DNA of 64,000 nucleotides from Halarcobacter anaerophilus (lineage in GTDB: Bacteria; Campylobacterota; Campylobacteria; Campylobacterales; Arcobacteraceae), in contig NZ_CP041070.1 of assembly GCF_006459125.1 (NCBI RefSeq), forward strand, positions 2,604,001-2,668,000, given 5' to 3'. Shown piece after piece: positions 54,129-64,000 of this stretch. The position numbers and the translations under genes were made by a program. The notes under the pieces were generated by a model, which saw nothing but the letters and a program-made list of their open reading frames with translations, was not told where the DNA came from and did not search any database. Numbering within the stretch: the first letter of the stretch is position 1; each line of letters starts with the position of its first letter.

Positions 54129-55433
54129 TTACTTTCTTAATTGGTAAGTTATATCTCCTGCTCCGACACCTAAAATAATTCCTTCATCAAAACTGTAAAA
54201 AACTTTTTTATCTTTTATAAGTTCTACTTTCCCTTCTGATGTTTTTAAGCTGTCTGCAAAAATAGGATTATATAAAGCAAACTCTTTTTCAAAGTCTATA
54301 TCAATAATTTGCTCTCCAGGAATTGTCCAAATAGGAAGAATTACAAGTTGGTCACATCTTCTAAAACATCTTTTAAACCCTTCAAGGTTGTCATGGGTTC
54401 TAGAGTATTTGTGCGGTTGCCAAATTACGACTCTTTTATTTATATTTGTCAAATTATCGTAAAGTTCAACCGATCTCATGGTTGCTTCAATTTCCGTTGG
54501 ATGATGGGCATAATCATCTATCAAAGCAAAGTTATCCTTTTTTTGAAGAAGATCAAATCTCTTTTTGATTCCTTTATAATTTGAAAGATTTTTTCTAATA
54601 GTTTCAATATCCAACTCATTTAAAGCTGCTAATATTGCCAAAGAGGCATCAACTGCTATATGATAACCAAATCCCCAAACCTCAAAAGAGCCTAAATCTT
54701 TTAAATCAAATTTTGTGCAAGGCTCTCCTTTTTTTAAAAGATATGAAAGATTTTTTATATCATGGCTTGGATATAAAAATTCTGCTTCTTTTATACCTAG
54801 TTTTTTTATATGTTCATCTTCACCGTTTAAAACTCTTTTTGAAGCTAACTCTATAAACTTTTTATATGCTTCATAAAACTTATCATAATCATAATGATAA
54901 TACTCCATATGTTCAGGTTCTGCATTTGTCACAATAGAACAGTATGGATTTGATAATAAAAATGAAGCGTCCGATTCATCTGCTTCAAAACTAAGAAGAT
55001 TATTTACATATCTAAAATTTGAACCGAAATCTTTTGATATAGCTCCTATTAACGCCGAACTTTGTAAGATTGAAGCTAAAATTGCCGTTGTAGTTGATTT
55101 TCCGTGAGCTCCTGCTACACAGTAGTTTTTCTTATCACCTAAAACAATGGGCAATGCCTCTTTTCTTGAGAGTGTTCTTATTTGCTTTAATCTTGCTTCT
55201 ATAAGTTCAGGATTTTCATCCGTAACCGCAGCAGAATAGATAACCAAATCAAAATCATCGCAAATATTTTTTGCATCTTGGGGACAAGATACTTTAATTC
55301 CCTCTTTTTCAAGCTCTTTTGTAATAGGTGAGCTTTTCATATCCGAACCGCTTACTTGGTGTCCGTCATAATTCAAAAATCTAGCTAAGGCAGAGAGTCC
55401 TATTCCGCCTATTCCAATAAAATGTACTTTCAT
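54129..55433 (-). CDS. murC: UDP-N-acetylmuramate--L-alanine ligase
   Basis: MurC adds L-Ala to UDP-MurNAc in peptidoglycan synthesis. N-terminal nucleotide fold VHFIGIGGIGLSALA, P-loop GAHGKSTTTAIL, catalytic region LLSFEADESDASFL and IDDYAHHPTEIEAT. A TTG precedes the ATG at 55433; the ATG overlaps the upstream stop (TGATG) and is preferred. Last gene of the COG3400-dapC-unknown-murC unit. Confidence 0.95.
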   Translation of the reverse strand: MKVHFIGIGGIGLSALARFLNYDGHQVSGSDMKSSPITKELEKEGIKVSCPQDAKNICDDFDLVIYSAAVTDENPELIEARLKQIRTLSRKEALPIVLGDKKNYCVAGAHGKSTTTAILASILQSSALIGAISKDFGSNFRYVNNLLSFEADESDASFLLSNPYCSIVTNAEPEHMEYYHYDYDKFYEAYKKFIELASKRVLNGEDEHIKKLGIKEAEFLYPSHDIKNLSYLLKKGEPCTKFDLKDLGSFEVWGFGYHIAVDASLAILAALNELDIETIRKNLSNYKGIKKRFDLLQKKDNFALIDDYAHHPTEIEATMRSVELYDNLTNINKRVVIWQPHKYSRTHDNLEGFKRCFRRCDQLVILPIWTIPGEQIIDIDFEKEFALYNPIFADSLKTSEGKVELIKDKKVFYSFDEGIILGVGAGDITYQLRK

Positions 55434-56011
55434 CAATTTTCCAATAAATGTTTTAAATTTTTATACTCTTTTTCCAAAATATTCATATTGTTTTCTAAAT
55501 ATTTTTCCAAATCATAATTAAAGTTTGTAATAAAATAACCATATTTTTCATCACTGTTTGAACTGCTTAAATCAACCTCTTTTTGGTAAAACGTATCCAA
55601 ATCAAGATTTTTTGAAAGAGCAATTAGATGAGATTTTAAAGCATTACAAAGAGTTTGATCTTCTATAATATTTGATAATACAAAAATCAGCTCTTTTGCT
55701 CCTTGTATATTTTCATAACTCCACTTTTCTATTGCATGTTCGTAAAAAGCTCTTATATAATATAAGTCATCCGTATCAAGTTTCAGTTTTCTTTTTGCAA
55801 TAATCTCTTCTACGTTTTCAAAAGATATTTGCAAAATATTTTGATAAATATCATTGATTTTTTCTTCATCTAAATCCAAAATCAAAAAAGAGTCTAAAAC
55901 TTCATATAGTGCTACTATATTTTTTGTATTTATGGCATCAACTCTTGTCTCCTCCAAGTATTTTAAAAAATCAGGGTTTGTTCTTGCATTATGAAGTTGC
56001 TCTTTATCCAT
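55433..56011 (-). CDS. conserved helical protein of unknown function
   Basis: A mostly helical, acidic, soluble protein of about 192 residues with no signal peptide, membrane helix or recognised motif. It begins inside the last codons of dapC (ATG at 56011, AAAAGG eight bases upstream) and its stop overlaps the murC start. The tight packing between two cell-wall genes suggests an envelope-related role, but that is inference. Confidence 0.65.
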   Translation of the reverse strand: MDKEQLHNARTNPDFLKYLEETRVDAINTKNIVALYEVLDSFLILDLDEEKINDIYQNILQISFENVEEIIAKRKLKLDTDDLYYIRAFYEHAIEKWSYENIQGAKELIFVLSNIIEDQTLCNALKSHLIALSKNLDLDTFYQKEVDLSSSNSDEKYGYFITNFNYDLEKYLENNMNILEKEYKNLKHLLEN

Positions 56012-57134
56012 CAAGAAAACCTTTTAATCTTTTTAAAACCTCTTGCGTTTTTTTCTCATTTTCAACCAAGGCAATTCTTACATAACCTTTTCCCATTCCT
56101 TCTCTTCCCAAAAAACTTCCCGGAAGAACTTTTATATTCTTCTCTTTATAAAGTTTTTTTGTAAATTCCAACTCATCGTCTACTTCAAGCCAGATATAAA
56201 AAGTTGCTTTAGGTGGATTAATTCCTAAAATCTCTTTTGCCAATTCAAAATTTCTTTTATATGTTTTTCTAAATTTTTCCACATGAGTCGATTCATTCCA
56301 CGCTACTGTTGCGGCTTTTTGTAAAGGAAGAGGAGAAGCACATCCTATATATGTTCTATATTTCATATACTCTTTTAAAATCTCTTCATCTCCTGCTATA
56401 AAACCGCTTCTAAGTCCGGGCGCACTGCTTCTTTTTGAAATTGAGTTCATCACAAGTATATTTTTAAACTTTTCATTTCCTGCTTGGATACTTGCTTCAA
56501 GTAAAGAAGAGGGTCTATCTTTTTCATCAAAATATATTTCGGAATAACATTCATCATTTACTAAAATAAAATCAAATTCTAAAGCTTTTTTAACCCAAAC
56601 TGCCAATTCTTCTTTTGTCATTTCAGCAGAAGTCGGATTGTTAGGATAGTTTAAAATCACTAAATCACATTTTTTTAGTTCTTCATCACTTAAAAAGGCT
56701 TTGAAATTATTCTCTTTTGTCAAATTTATATGTATAACTTCTGCCCTGCTTGCTATTGCGGCACCTTCATATATTTGGTAAAAAGGATTCGTAAAAGCAA
56801 TTACGGGATCTTTTTTATCAAAAAGTGCAAATTGCGGAAAATTAAAAAGCACTTCTCTTGTTCCGAAAGTAGGAATAATTTGATTCATATTTAAAGGAAC
56901 GTTAAATCTATTTACAACAAAATTTATCATTGCCTCTTTAAGTTCAGGCAATCCCGCACTTGCAGGATATTTTTGAAGTAGTGAAGTTGTTGAAGCTAAT
57001 TGTCTTTGAATAAAGTCAGGTGTCTCAAATTTCGGTTCGCCGATTGTTAAAACACTTGCTTCAAAATCTTTATTGGGTTCTATATTTTCTAATAATTCAT
57101 TTAATTTTTCAAAAGGGTATTTTTCAAAATTCAT
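56004..57134 (-). CDS. dapC: succinyldiaminopimelate transaminase (DapC-type)
   Basis: The 376-residue fold-type I PLP aminotransferase has SAGLPELKEAM, LNYPNNPTSAEMT, LVNDECYSEIYF and the PLP lysine in NSISKRSSAPGLRSGF. The class fits N-succinyl-LL-DAP aminotransferase in lysine and peptidoglycan precursor synthesis, and its neighbour murC supports that. A generic aspartate aminotransferase is the alternative. Confidence 0.85.
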   Translation of the reverse strand: MNFEKYPFEKLNELLENIEPNKDFEASVLTIGEPKFETPDFIQRQLASTTSLLQKYPASAGLPELKEAMINFVVNRFNVPLNMNQIIPTFGTREVLFNFPQFALFDKKDPVIAFTNPFYQIYEGAAIASRAEVIHINLTKENNFKAFLSDEELKKCDLVILNYPNNPTSAEMTKEELAVWVKKALEFDFILVNDECYSEIYFDEKDRPSSLLEASIQAGNEKFKNILVMNSISKRSSAPGLRSGFIAGDEEILKEYMKYRTYIGCASPLPLQKAATVAWNESTHVEKFRKTYKRNFELAKEILGINPPKATFYIWLEVDDELEFTKKLYKEKNIKVLPGSFLGREGMGKGYVRIALVENEKKTQEVLKRLKGFLDG

Positions 57135-57142
57135 TTTTTTCC

Positions 57143-58573
57143 TTATTCTTCGATAACTGGTATTAATAGTTGATTAAATTTACTTAAATCAAAAGAGATT
57201 AAATCTGAGTTTGTATATAAAAATTTCCAAGATAATCTAGGTTTTAACATACTTTGTTTCAAAGGTAAAATTTGTAAGATATTTTCCTGTTTTTTCAACT
57301 CTCTAATAGGATTTTTATCTTCAGATACGATTTCAACTTTTTCATTAAATATTTTTGCTAAGTTTTCAAAATGATCTAAAAGATTAGATTTATCTTGATT
57401 CTCACCCAAAGGATCCATATTAAAAATTTTTGTTTTTGTTTTTAGCTGACTTGCCACATCAAAAACAACAGGAGAAATTTGTTCATAAGAGTTTACGTCA
57501 TTAATCAGCACAACACTTCTTTTGACTCCTAATCCTACTGCTTTTTCACCTATTTTAAAAACAGGAATTCTTAAATCTAAAATATGTCTGATTTTTTTTC
57601 TGTTTTTAAACATCTCGGAAGTTAAAATAAGCATTCCTATATCAAAGGCTCTTATATCGCTTTTTAGCAATCTTTCCATTCCTAGATTATGGAAATCCAT
57701 TTTAATCTCGACAGACTCATTTCCTGCAAAATTCTCTTTTATTGATTCTAAAATGCCAACTGTCGTAGGTCTGGTTATTCTTATAATAAGTTTTCCGTTT
57801 TTTAATCTTTTATGTAAAAATTTAACTTCATCAATTACATTTAAAATTCTTTGGTCATCTTGTAAATACATATCAAGATACAGATATAAATTATGACCAA
57901 AAGGCATCGGAAATTGTCCTTGAGATTTTCCTATGGCATTGTAAACCTGCATTAAAACGGAAGGTTTTCCTATTACCAAAATTACGTCATTTGGTTTTAA
58001 AATCAAAGAAGGTTTTATATTAATTAATCTTTCACCTCTATAAAGTCCAAAGATTTTCCACTCTTTTTGTTCTATTGATCCTATATATCTGTAAGCATAA
58101 GAGCTTCCGAAAGGAATCTTGATTTCCATAATTTCACCCTGCTTTAAACCGATATTTTGTGCCATTACAGGGATATTGGGTAATCTTTCTATCATACCGT
58201 TTGCTAAAACTTCAATCCCTTTGTAAACATCTACGTAAGGATCTTTCATATTTATTCCCCAATAATCTAAAATAGACATTGGAAGGTTCTTTTTTCTTTT
58301 TTTTATATTCTCTATTACATTTAACATCTCATCTTTTGAGTTTAATGCAATCATAACTTGGGTATGTACGTCTTTGTCTAAAACCATTGCGAGTTTTGAT
58401 TCGGAAGTAGGATCAAATTTATAAAAAGTACAATTTGAAGCTTTTTGCTCAGGAATAATGGCATCATTCATGTAAACAACGTCATAGCTGTTATCTGCCG
58501 TATTTGTTTCAACAATTCTTTGCATCAACTTTTTTGCAACAATACCATCTAGAATAACTAATATTTTTTTCAT
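57143..58573 (-). CDS. COG3400-family TrkA-type protein
   Basis: The 476-residue soluble protein has an N-terminal TrkA-N-like nucleotide-binding region (MKKILVILDGIVAKKLMQRI), a TrkA-C domain (about 145-210, ending NDVILVIGKPSVLMQVY) and a second Rossmann-like half. It matches the COG3400 family of Campylobacterota. A role in ion-transport control is likely by domain only. The TATAAT on its strand ends six bases before the ATG and no Shine-Dalgarno is present, so its mRNA may be leaderless. Confidence 0.8.
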   Translation of the reverse strand: MKKILVILDGIVAKKLMQRIVETNTADNSYDVVYMNDAIIPEQKASNCTFYKFDPTSESKLAMVLDKDVHTQVMIALNSKDEMLNVIENIKKRKKNLPMSILDYWGINMKDPYVDVYKGIEVLANGMIERLPNIPVMAQNIGLKQGEIMEIKIPFGSSYAYRYIGSIEQKEWKIFGLYRGERLINIKPSLILKPNDVILVIGKPSVLMQVYNAIGKSQGQFPMPFGHNLYLYLDMYLQDDQRILNVIDEVKFLHKRLKNGKLIIRITRPTTVGILESIKENFAGNESVEIKMDFHNLGMERLLKSDIRAFDIGMLILTSEMFKNRKKIRHILDLRIPVFKIGEKAVGLGVKRSVVLINDVNSYEQISPVVFDVASQLKTKTKIFNMDPLGENQDKSNLLDHFENLAKIFNEKVEIVSEDKNPIRELKKQENILQILPLKQSMLKPRLSWKFLYTNSDLISFDLSKFNQLLIPVIEE

Positions 58574-58578
58574 ACGGT

Positions 58579-58584
58579 ATTATA
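58579..58584 (-). promoter_or_regulatory. -10 box abutting COG3400 start
   Basis: TATAAT on the minus strand; transcription would begin at about the A of the ATG (58573). Confidence 0.45.
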
Positions 58585-58656
58585 TCTAAAAGTGCTAAAT
58601 TTTTTATATCTCTTAATGATTAAAATCGACTAAATATCTTTAAACTCATTATTAGA

Positions 58657-58662
58657 TATAAT
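58657..58662 (+). promoter_or_regulatory. -10 box for tgt
   Basis: TATAAT 30 bases before the tgt ATG; AAAGGA follows. Confidence 0.55.
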
Positions 58663-58674
58663 TACGGTTTTTAA

Positions 58675-59826
<1,152 letters not shown>

Positions 59827-59844
59827 GATTAACCTCTTTTTGGA

Positions 59845-59850
59845 TATAAT
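59845..59850 (+). promoter_or_regulatory. -10 box for gatC
   Basis: GATATAAT, 29 bases before gatC; AGAAGGA is the ribosome binding site. Confidence 0.55.
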
Positions 59851-59879
59851 CATGCACAAAAGTAAAAAGAAGGAATTAT

Positions 59880-60170
59880 ATGACTGTTGATGATAAACTA
59901 ATTGACAAATTAGCAAAACTTTCAAGCTTGGAAATAGATGATTCAAAAAAGGAAAATCTAAAAAAAGAGCTTGCAGATATTATTAACTTTGTTGAAAATT
60001 TAAATGAAATTGATGTATCAAATATTGAAGCAACATTTAATACGGTTGAAGGAGGAACTCCTTTAAGAGAAGATGTGGCAAAACAAGATTTAGAACTTTC
60101 AAATCATATCTTAAAACATGCTCCAAAATCGGAAAACGGTTATTTTATAGTTCCAAAAATAATAGAGTAA
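59880..60170 (+). CDS. gatC: Asp-tRNA(Asn)/Glu-tRNA(Gln) amidotransferase subunit C
   Basis: The 96-residue GatC wraps GatA and GatB. Visible are LIDKLAKLSSLEIDD, IINFVENLNEIDVSNIE and the C-terminal APKSENGYFIVPKIIE. GatA and GatB are not adjacent, common in this phylum. The next gene starts three bases after its stop. Confidence 0.92.
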   Translation: MTVDDKLIDKLAKLSSLEIDDSKKENLKKELADIINFVENLNEIDVSNIEATFNTVEGGTPLREDVAKQDLELSNHILKHAPKSENGYFIVPKIIE

Positions 60171-60173
60171 AAA

Positions 60174-60515
60174 ATGCTTACGGTTTATGGAATTAAAAAT
60201 TGTGATAGTGTAAAAAAAGCACTGAAATTTTTTAAAGAGCACAATATAGAAACAGAACTTTTCGATTTTAAAAAAGAGACTCCAAGTCCTGAAAAAATTG
60301 AAATGTGGGTAAAAAAAGCCGGTATTGACAAAGTTTTCAATAACAGAGGAACAACTTATAGAAATCTAAAATTAAAAGAGCTTAATCTTAACGAAGCTGG
60401 TAAAATACAATGGTTATGTAAAGAGTTAATGCTTATAAAAAGACCTGTAATAGAGTATAAAGATATGGTTATCGTAGGTTTTAATGAAGAGATTTATAAA
60501 AAGACTTTTTTATAA
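60174..60515 (+). CDS. ArsC/Spx-family thioredoxin-fold protein
   Basis: The 113-residue protein has the ArsC-like fold: YGIKNCDSVKKALKFF with a single Cys, FNNRGTTYRNL and KRPVIEYKDMVIVGF. It most resembles YffB-type members rather than arsenate reductases, and no ars genes are adjacent. Function is unknown. Second gene after gatC. Confidence 0.85.
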   Translation: MLTVYGIKNCDSVKKALKFFKEHNIETELFDFKKETPSPEKIEMWVKKAGIDKVFNNRGTTYRNLKLKELNLNEAGKIQWLCKELMLIKRPVIEYKDMVIVGFNEEIYKKTFL

Positions 60516-60530
60516 AAAATAATTAAAACT

Positions 60531-60556
60531 AAAGAGGAGAAGAACTCCTCTTTTTT
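60531..60556. terminator. bidirectional terminator
   Basis: AAAGAGGAG (60531-60539) pairs with CTCCTCTTT (60545-60553), five-base loop, then T. It lies between the ArsC-like gene and the convergent DAHP synthase gene. Confidence 0.85.
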
Positions 60557-60567
60557 ATAAAACTACT

Positions 60568-61920
60568 TTAAGCTCTTGCTTCTTTTAAAGTATCTGCAAT
60601 CATAAATGCCAGTTCTAAAGCTTGATCGGCATTTAATCTTGGATCACATTGAGTATGGTATCTGCTTGACAAACCTTCGGCTGTAATAGCTGCACTTTCA
60701 CTTCCTGTACACTCTGTTACGTTTTGTCCCGTCATTTCAAGATGAATTCCACCTGCATAAGTACCTTCTGCTTTATGTATTTGGAAGAACTGTTTTACTT
60801 CAGATAAAATCGCTTCAAAATCTCTTGTTTTATATCCATTATCCGTTTTAGTCGTATTTCCGTGCATCGGATCACATGACCAAACAACCTTTTTCCCCTC
60901 TTGTTTTACTTTTCTTAAAAGTTTCGGGAAAATATCCGCAACTTTTTCATGTCCCATTCTAACTATCAGATTTAATCTTCCTGCTTCATTTTCGGGATTT
61001 AAAGCATCGATTAATTCAATTAATTCATCCTCTTTCATAGAAGGTCCTACTTTACAACCTATTGGATTATGAATTCCCCTGAAATATTCGATATGAGCAT
61101 CGTTTAAACCTCTGGTTCTGTCCCCAATCCATAACATATGAGCTGAACAGTCATACCAGTCTCCGCTTAAAGAGTCTCTTCTTGTTAAAGCCTCTTCATA
61201 ATTTAACAATAAAGCTTCATGGGAAGTGTATAAAACTGTTTCTCTTAATTTACTTGTATTTTCACTTGTAATACCGCATGACTCCATAAACTTAAGAGTT
61301 TCAGATATTTTATTAGCAAGTTGCTCATACATTTCACCTAAAGTATTATCTTTTACGAAATCCAAATTCCAAGCATGAACTTTATGTAAATCAGCCATTC
61401 CGCCTCTTGCAAAAGCTCTCAAAAGATTTAGTGTTGCCGCACTTTGATTATATGCTTTTAAAAGTTTTTTTGCTTTTGGAGTTCTGTCCTTTTGGGTAAA
61501 ATCCATATTATTTATAATATCTCCTCTATATGAAGGAAGAGATACCCCTTTTATTTCTTCAAAATCAGAACTTCTTGGTTTTGCAAACTGTCCTGCAATT
61601 CTTCCCACTTTTACAACAGGACATCCACCTGAAAAAGTCAAAACAACTGCCATTTGCATCATCACTTTAAACAAATCTTTAATATTGTTTGCATTAAAAG
61701 CATTAAATGATTCAGCACAATCTCCGCCTTGAAGTAAAAAAGCATTTCCTTCTACTACTTGGGCTAATTGAGACTTTAATCTTCTAGCCTCTTCAGCAAA
61801 TATTAAAGGAGGATAAGTAGCTAACTCTTTTTCTACTTTTTTAAGTTTTTCTAAATCATTATATGTTGGTTGTTGTTTTATTGGAAAATCTCTCCAACTA
61901 CCAGGATTCCAATTATTCAT
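60568..61920 (-). CDS. class II DAHP synthase
   Basis: 3-deoxy-D-arabino-heptulosonate 7-phosphate synthase, first step of the shikimate pathway, class II (plant/Helicobacter type). Motifs: [26 protein letters not shown], the metal-site CDPMHGNT and THCDPRLN. Length 450 is normal. Symbols aroF or aroG are used in different genomes, so I leave it blank. Confidence 0.95.
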   Translation of the reverse strand: MNNWNPGSWRDFPIKQQPTYNDLEKLKKVEKELATYPPLIFAEEARRLKSQLAQVVEGNAFLLQGGDCAESFNAFNANNIKDLFKVMMQMAVVLTFSGGCPVVKVGRIAGQFAKPRSSDFEEIKGVSLPSYRGDIINNMDFTQKDRTPKAKKLLKAYNQSAATLNLLRAFARGGMADLHKVHAWNLDFVKDNTLGEMYEQLANKISETLKFMESCGITSENTSKLRETVLYTSHEALLLNYEEALTRRDSLSGDWYDCSAHMLWIGDRTRGLNDAHIEYFRGIHNPIGCKVGPSMKEDELIELIDALNPENEAGRLNLIVRMGHEKVADIFPKLLRKVKQEGKKVVWSCDPMHGNTTKTDNGYKTRDFEAILSEVKQFFQIHKAEGTYAGGIHLEMTGQNVTECTGSESAAITAEGLSSRYHTQCDPRLNADQALELAFMIADTLKEARA

Positions 61921-62023
61921 AATCTAAGCCTTTAATATTTAAATAGTGCTAGATTTTATCTAAAATTGTCTTAAGTATTAAGGATGCAACTTAAAAAATT
62001 ACTTTTAAGTTACATAAGTTTTA

Positions 62024-63019
62024 TTAATCTTTTTGTAGTTTTTTAAGTAAATCTTTAAATGAGTTTTTAAAAGCTCCAAGCCCGTCATTTAACAGTTTTG
62101 TATAAACCGCTTGAACATCGACTTTACTCTCTTTTAATGTTTTAAAATATTTATCGCATTTCTCTTCACTTGGAATTTCACTCGGTTCTTTTTTTCCGTT
62201 TTCAAGCCATTGATCAATAGTTGCAAGAGGTGCCGTATTTATAGAGTTTGGATAAATTAAATTATCAACATAATAACTACCCTCTAAATCGTTACCTTTT
62301 ACTCCCGTACTTGCAAAAAGAGTTCTTATATTTTTATTTCCTATTTTTTCAACTTCATGATAACATTTTGTAGCATTTATAATTCCTAATTTACCCTTTT
62401 TAAGACCTTTTGCAAAGAGTTCGGAATCACACATTCTATCAAGTCTTGAAACAAAAACCGATATAACCGCCTTTGTATCTTTATTAGATAATTTTATTCC
62501 CTCATTTAAAGCTTTTGCACACTCTATTGCTTGTTGGGGTGAAAAAATCAATGTTGCATTTACGTTTATTCCTTGTGAAGTCAACTCTTTCATTGCTTCA
62601 TAACCCGCTTGCGTTGCAGGAACTTTAATCATTACATTTTCCGCACCGATTGTAGAGTTTAGTCTAATTCCCTCTTCAATAGTTCCTTTTGTATCATCAC
62701 AAAGTTCAGGATCAACTTCAATTGATATAAATCCGTCATTTTGATTTTCTACATATAAATCATTTAAAAGCTCAGCTGCTCTTTTTATATCTGTTAAAGC
62801 CAACTCTTCATATATTGTTTTTGCTTCATTTGCCTGAAGCATTTGAAGCTGCTGTCCGTATGCAACAGAGTTTGAGATTGATGATTCAAAAATTGCAGGG
62901 TTTGAAGTAGCCCCGTGAATTATCTCATCGTTTATCAAATCTTTAAATCTATTTTCTAAAAAATCTCTTTCAATAAAATCACACCACAGTGAAAAGTTTA
63001 TGTCCTCTTTTAAACTCAT
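62024..63019 (-). CDS. tal: transaldolase
   Basis: Transaldolase of the pentose phosphate pathway. Motifs: IHGATSNPAIFESSIS, the Schiff-base Lys in NVMIKVPATQAGYEAM and VNATLIFSPQQAIECAKA. Length 331 fits the class found in Campylobacterota. It follows serB by 10 bases, so the two are probably one unit. Confidence 0.94.
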   Translation of the reverse strand: MSLKEDINFSLWCDFIERDFLENRFKDLINDEIIHGATSNPAIFESSISNSVAYGQQLQMLQANEAKTIYEELALTDIKRAAELLNDLYVENQNDGFISIEVDPELCDDTKGTIEEGIRLNSTIGAENVMIKVPATQAGYEAMKELTSQGINVNATLIFSPQQAIECAKALNEGIKLSNKDTKAVISVFVSRLDRMCDSELFAKGLKKGKLGIINATKCYHEVEKIGNKNIRTLFASTGVKGNDLEGSYYVDNLIYPNSINTAPLATIDQWLENGKKEPSEIPSEEKCDKYFKTLKESKVDVQAVYTKLLNDGLGAFKNSFKDLLKKLQKD

Positions 63020-63029
63020 AATTAATCCC

Positions 63030-63650
63030 TTAAATATACTCTAATATTTTTGTCAAATCTTTTTCTTCAACAATAATATTAGCCTCTTTTTTTATGATAT
63101 CTCTTCCGCAAAATGCAACTTTTTTTGCTGCATAAGGAAACATCGAAACATCATTTGCTCCGTCACCTGCAACAAGAGTATTCTCTTTTGAAACTCCTAA
63201 AAGAGATTGAACTCTTTGAATCATATCCCCTTTGGAGAATCCAAACATCATATCTCCACCCACTAGTCCTGTTAAAATGCCCTCTTTTTCATGTAAAATA
63301 TTTGAAAAATCCGCATCAAGTCTTAATTTCTCTTTTGCAGGGGTCGTACCTATTCTAAACCCTCCTGAAAAACATACCACTTTATAGCCACTCTCTTTTA
63401 GTTTTGAAACTGTTTCAAAAGCTCCTGGCATAAGCGGTAAATCTTTACAAATTTCTACAGCCTTTGAATACTCTAATCCTTTTAATAATGATACTCTTTC
63501 GATTAATGATTCAAAAAAATCTAATTCTCCCGCCATTGCTTTTTCAGTAATAGCCGCAACTTTCTCTTCAAGCCCCAAAGGCTTAGCTAAGAAATCAATT
63601 GTTTCCCCGTCCATAAGGGTTGAATCAAAATCAAAAACTGCTAATTTCAT
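63030..63650 (-). CDS. serB: phosphoserine phosphatase
   Basis: HAD-family enzyme releasing serine from phosphoserine. Motif I FDFDSTLMDGETIDF, motif II CFSGGFR, motif III VAGDGANDVSMFPYA. At 206 residues it is the minimal SerB without an ACT domain. First gene of the serB-tal pair. Confidence 0.94.
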   Translation of the reverse strand: MKLAVFDFDSTLMDGETIDFLAKPLGLEEKVAAITEKAMAGELDFFESLIERVSLLKGLEYSKAVEICKDLPLMPGAFETVSKLKESGYKVVCFSGGFRIGTTPAKEKLRLDADFSNILHEKEGILTGLVGGDMMFGFSKGDMIQRVQSLLGVSKENTLVAGDGANDVSMFPYAAKKVAFCGRDIIKKEANIIVEEKDLTKILEYI

Positions 63651-63682
63651 ACTCTATTTTCCTAGTTTTATTCTTTTAAGGC

Positions 63683-63688
63683 TATAAT
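63683..63688 (+). promoter_or_regulatory. -10 box for ruvX
   Basis: GCTATAAT, 30 bases before the TTG start of ruvX. Confidence 0.55.
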
Positions 63689-63717
63689 ATTATCCAAATT
63701 TAACTAAAGGAAACTGA

Positions 63718-64000
63718 TTGAAAATTGCTTCTCTTGATATTGGTCTTAAAAGAATAGGTATAGCAATATCTCTTCACAAGGAGATAGTAACCCCTCTTCC
63801 TGCCGTTCTAAGAAAAAATAGAAATCAAGCTTCAAATGATGTTTTAAAAGTTTTAAAAGAGTGGGAAATTGATAAATTAGTTATAGGGTTTCCAAGTGCA
63901 AGTGAAGATATGCAAAAAAGAGTTAAACACTTCACCTCTTTGCTAAATCTTGATATTCCTTATGAGTTTCAAGAAGAAAATATGAGTTCAATCGAAGCAG
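63718..64000 (+). CDS. ruvX: RuvX/YqgF Holliday junction resolvase family (cut by window edge)
   Basis: The frame opens with TTG at 63718 after AAAGGAAAC and encodes MKIASLDIGLKRIGIAIS, the first strand of the YqgF RNase H fold with its catalytic Asp. KLVIGFPSA, FQEENMSS follow. At least 94 residues are inside the window and it continues past the edge. By family it acts in 16S rRNA 5' processing and possibly on recombination junctions. Confidence 0.9.
   Translation, partial: MKIASLDIGLKRIGIAISLHKEIVTPLPAVLRKNRNQASNDVLKVLKEWEIDKLVIGFPSASEDMQKRVKHFTSLLNLDIPYEFQEENMSSIEA

Noticed and set aside
56004-57134. Classification as a plain aspartate aminotransferase
   Set aside because: The neighbouring murC and phylum context favour DapC, though sequence alone does not exclude the alternative.

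Overview
The window reads as ordinary chromosome of a low-GC member of the Campylobacterota, most like the Arcobacter group. Support comes from several families typical of that phylum: an HP0268-type nuclease gene, a COG3400 TrkA-type protein, a Cj0069-type ATP-grasp protein, the futalosine-pathway enzyme MqnE, and the order nusA / HP0268 / miaB / DUF374 acyltransferase. Promoters are of the TATAAT type, often preceded by GC, over AT-rich upstream DNA. TTG or GTG starts are common. Genes are densely packed: no gene-free stretch exceeds 300 bases, and I found no rRNA, tRNA, insertion sequence, integrase or CRISPR array.

Layout, left to right. 1-4.4 kb: a response regulator, an isochorismatase-family hydrolase, a Cj0069-like protein, pabB and pyrB. 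4.5-9.2 kb: argD, a TolC-family outer membrane protein, pyk and an OmpA lipoprotein. 9.3-15 kb: a MidA methyltransferase, then DUF779 plus aldehyde dehydrogenase, divergent from a FIST-domain histidine kinase and its OmpR-type regulator. Four 11-bp direct repeats lie in the shared intergenic region. 15-19.9 kb: thiS, a formate dehydrogenase-type molybdoenzyme, yraN, a ClC channel and a DUF502 protein. 20-25.2 kb: a Kef-type antiporter, bioF, a small secreted protein, carbonic anhydrase, a small membrane protein and mqnE.

25.2-30.1 kb is the accessory island: a Tle1/DUF2235 phospholipase-type effector preceded by two tandem Sel1-repeat genes, the probable immunity proteins. A 1219-bp tandem duplication has fused the first 44 codons of the effector to the second Sel1 gene, and the two Sel1 copies are a mosaic of near-identical and diverged segments. 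This is the most unusual thing in the window.

30.2-64 kb is mainly housekeeping: a PilM/PilN-like protein, DUF374 acyltransferase, miaB, HP0268, nusA, cysS, an MFS transporter, fbpABC iron uptake with Fur-like boxes, rpsF-ssb-rpsR, holA, a DsrE-like protein, rnr, ilvC, a polysaccharide deacetylase-like protein, cfa, dprA, nhaA, a chemoreceptor, murC, dapC, COG3400, tgt, gatC, an ArsC-like protein, class II DAHP synthase, tal, serB and the start of ruvX. At many convergent junctions the hairpin that probably terminates both transcripts is built from the last codons of the genes themselves.
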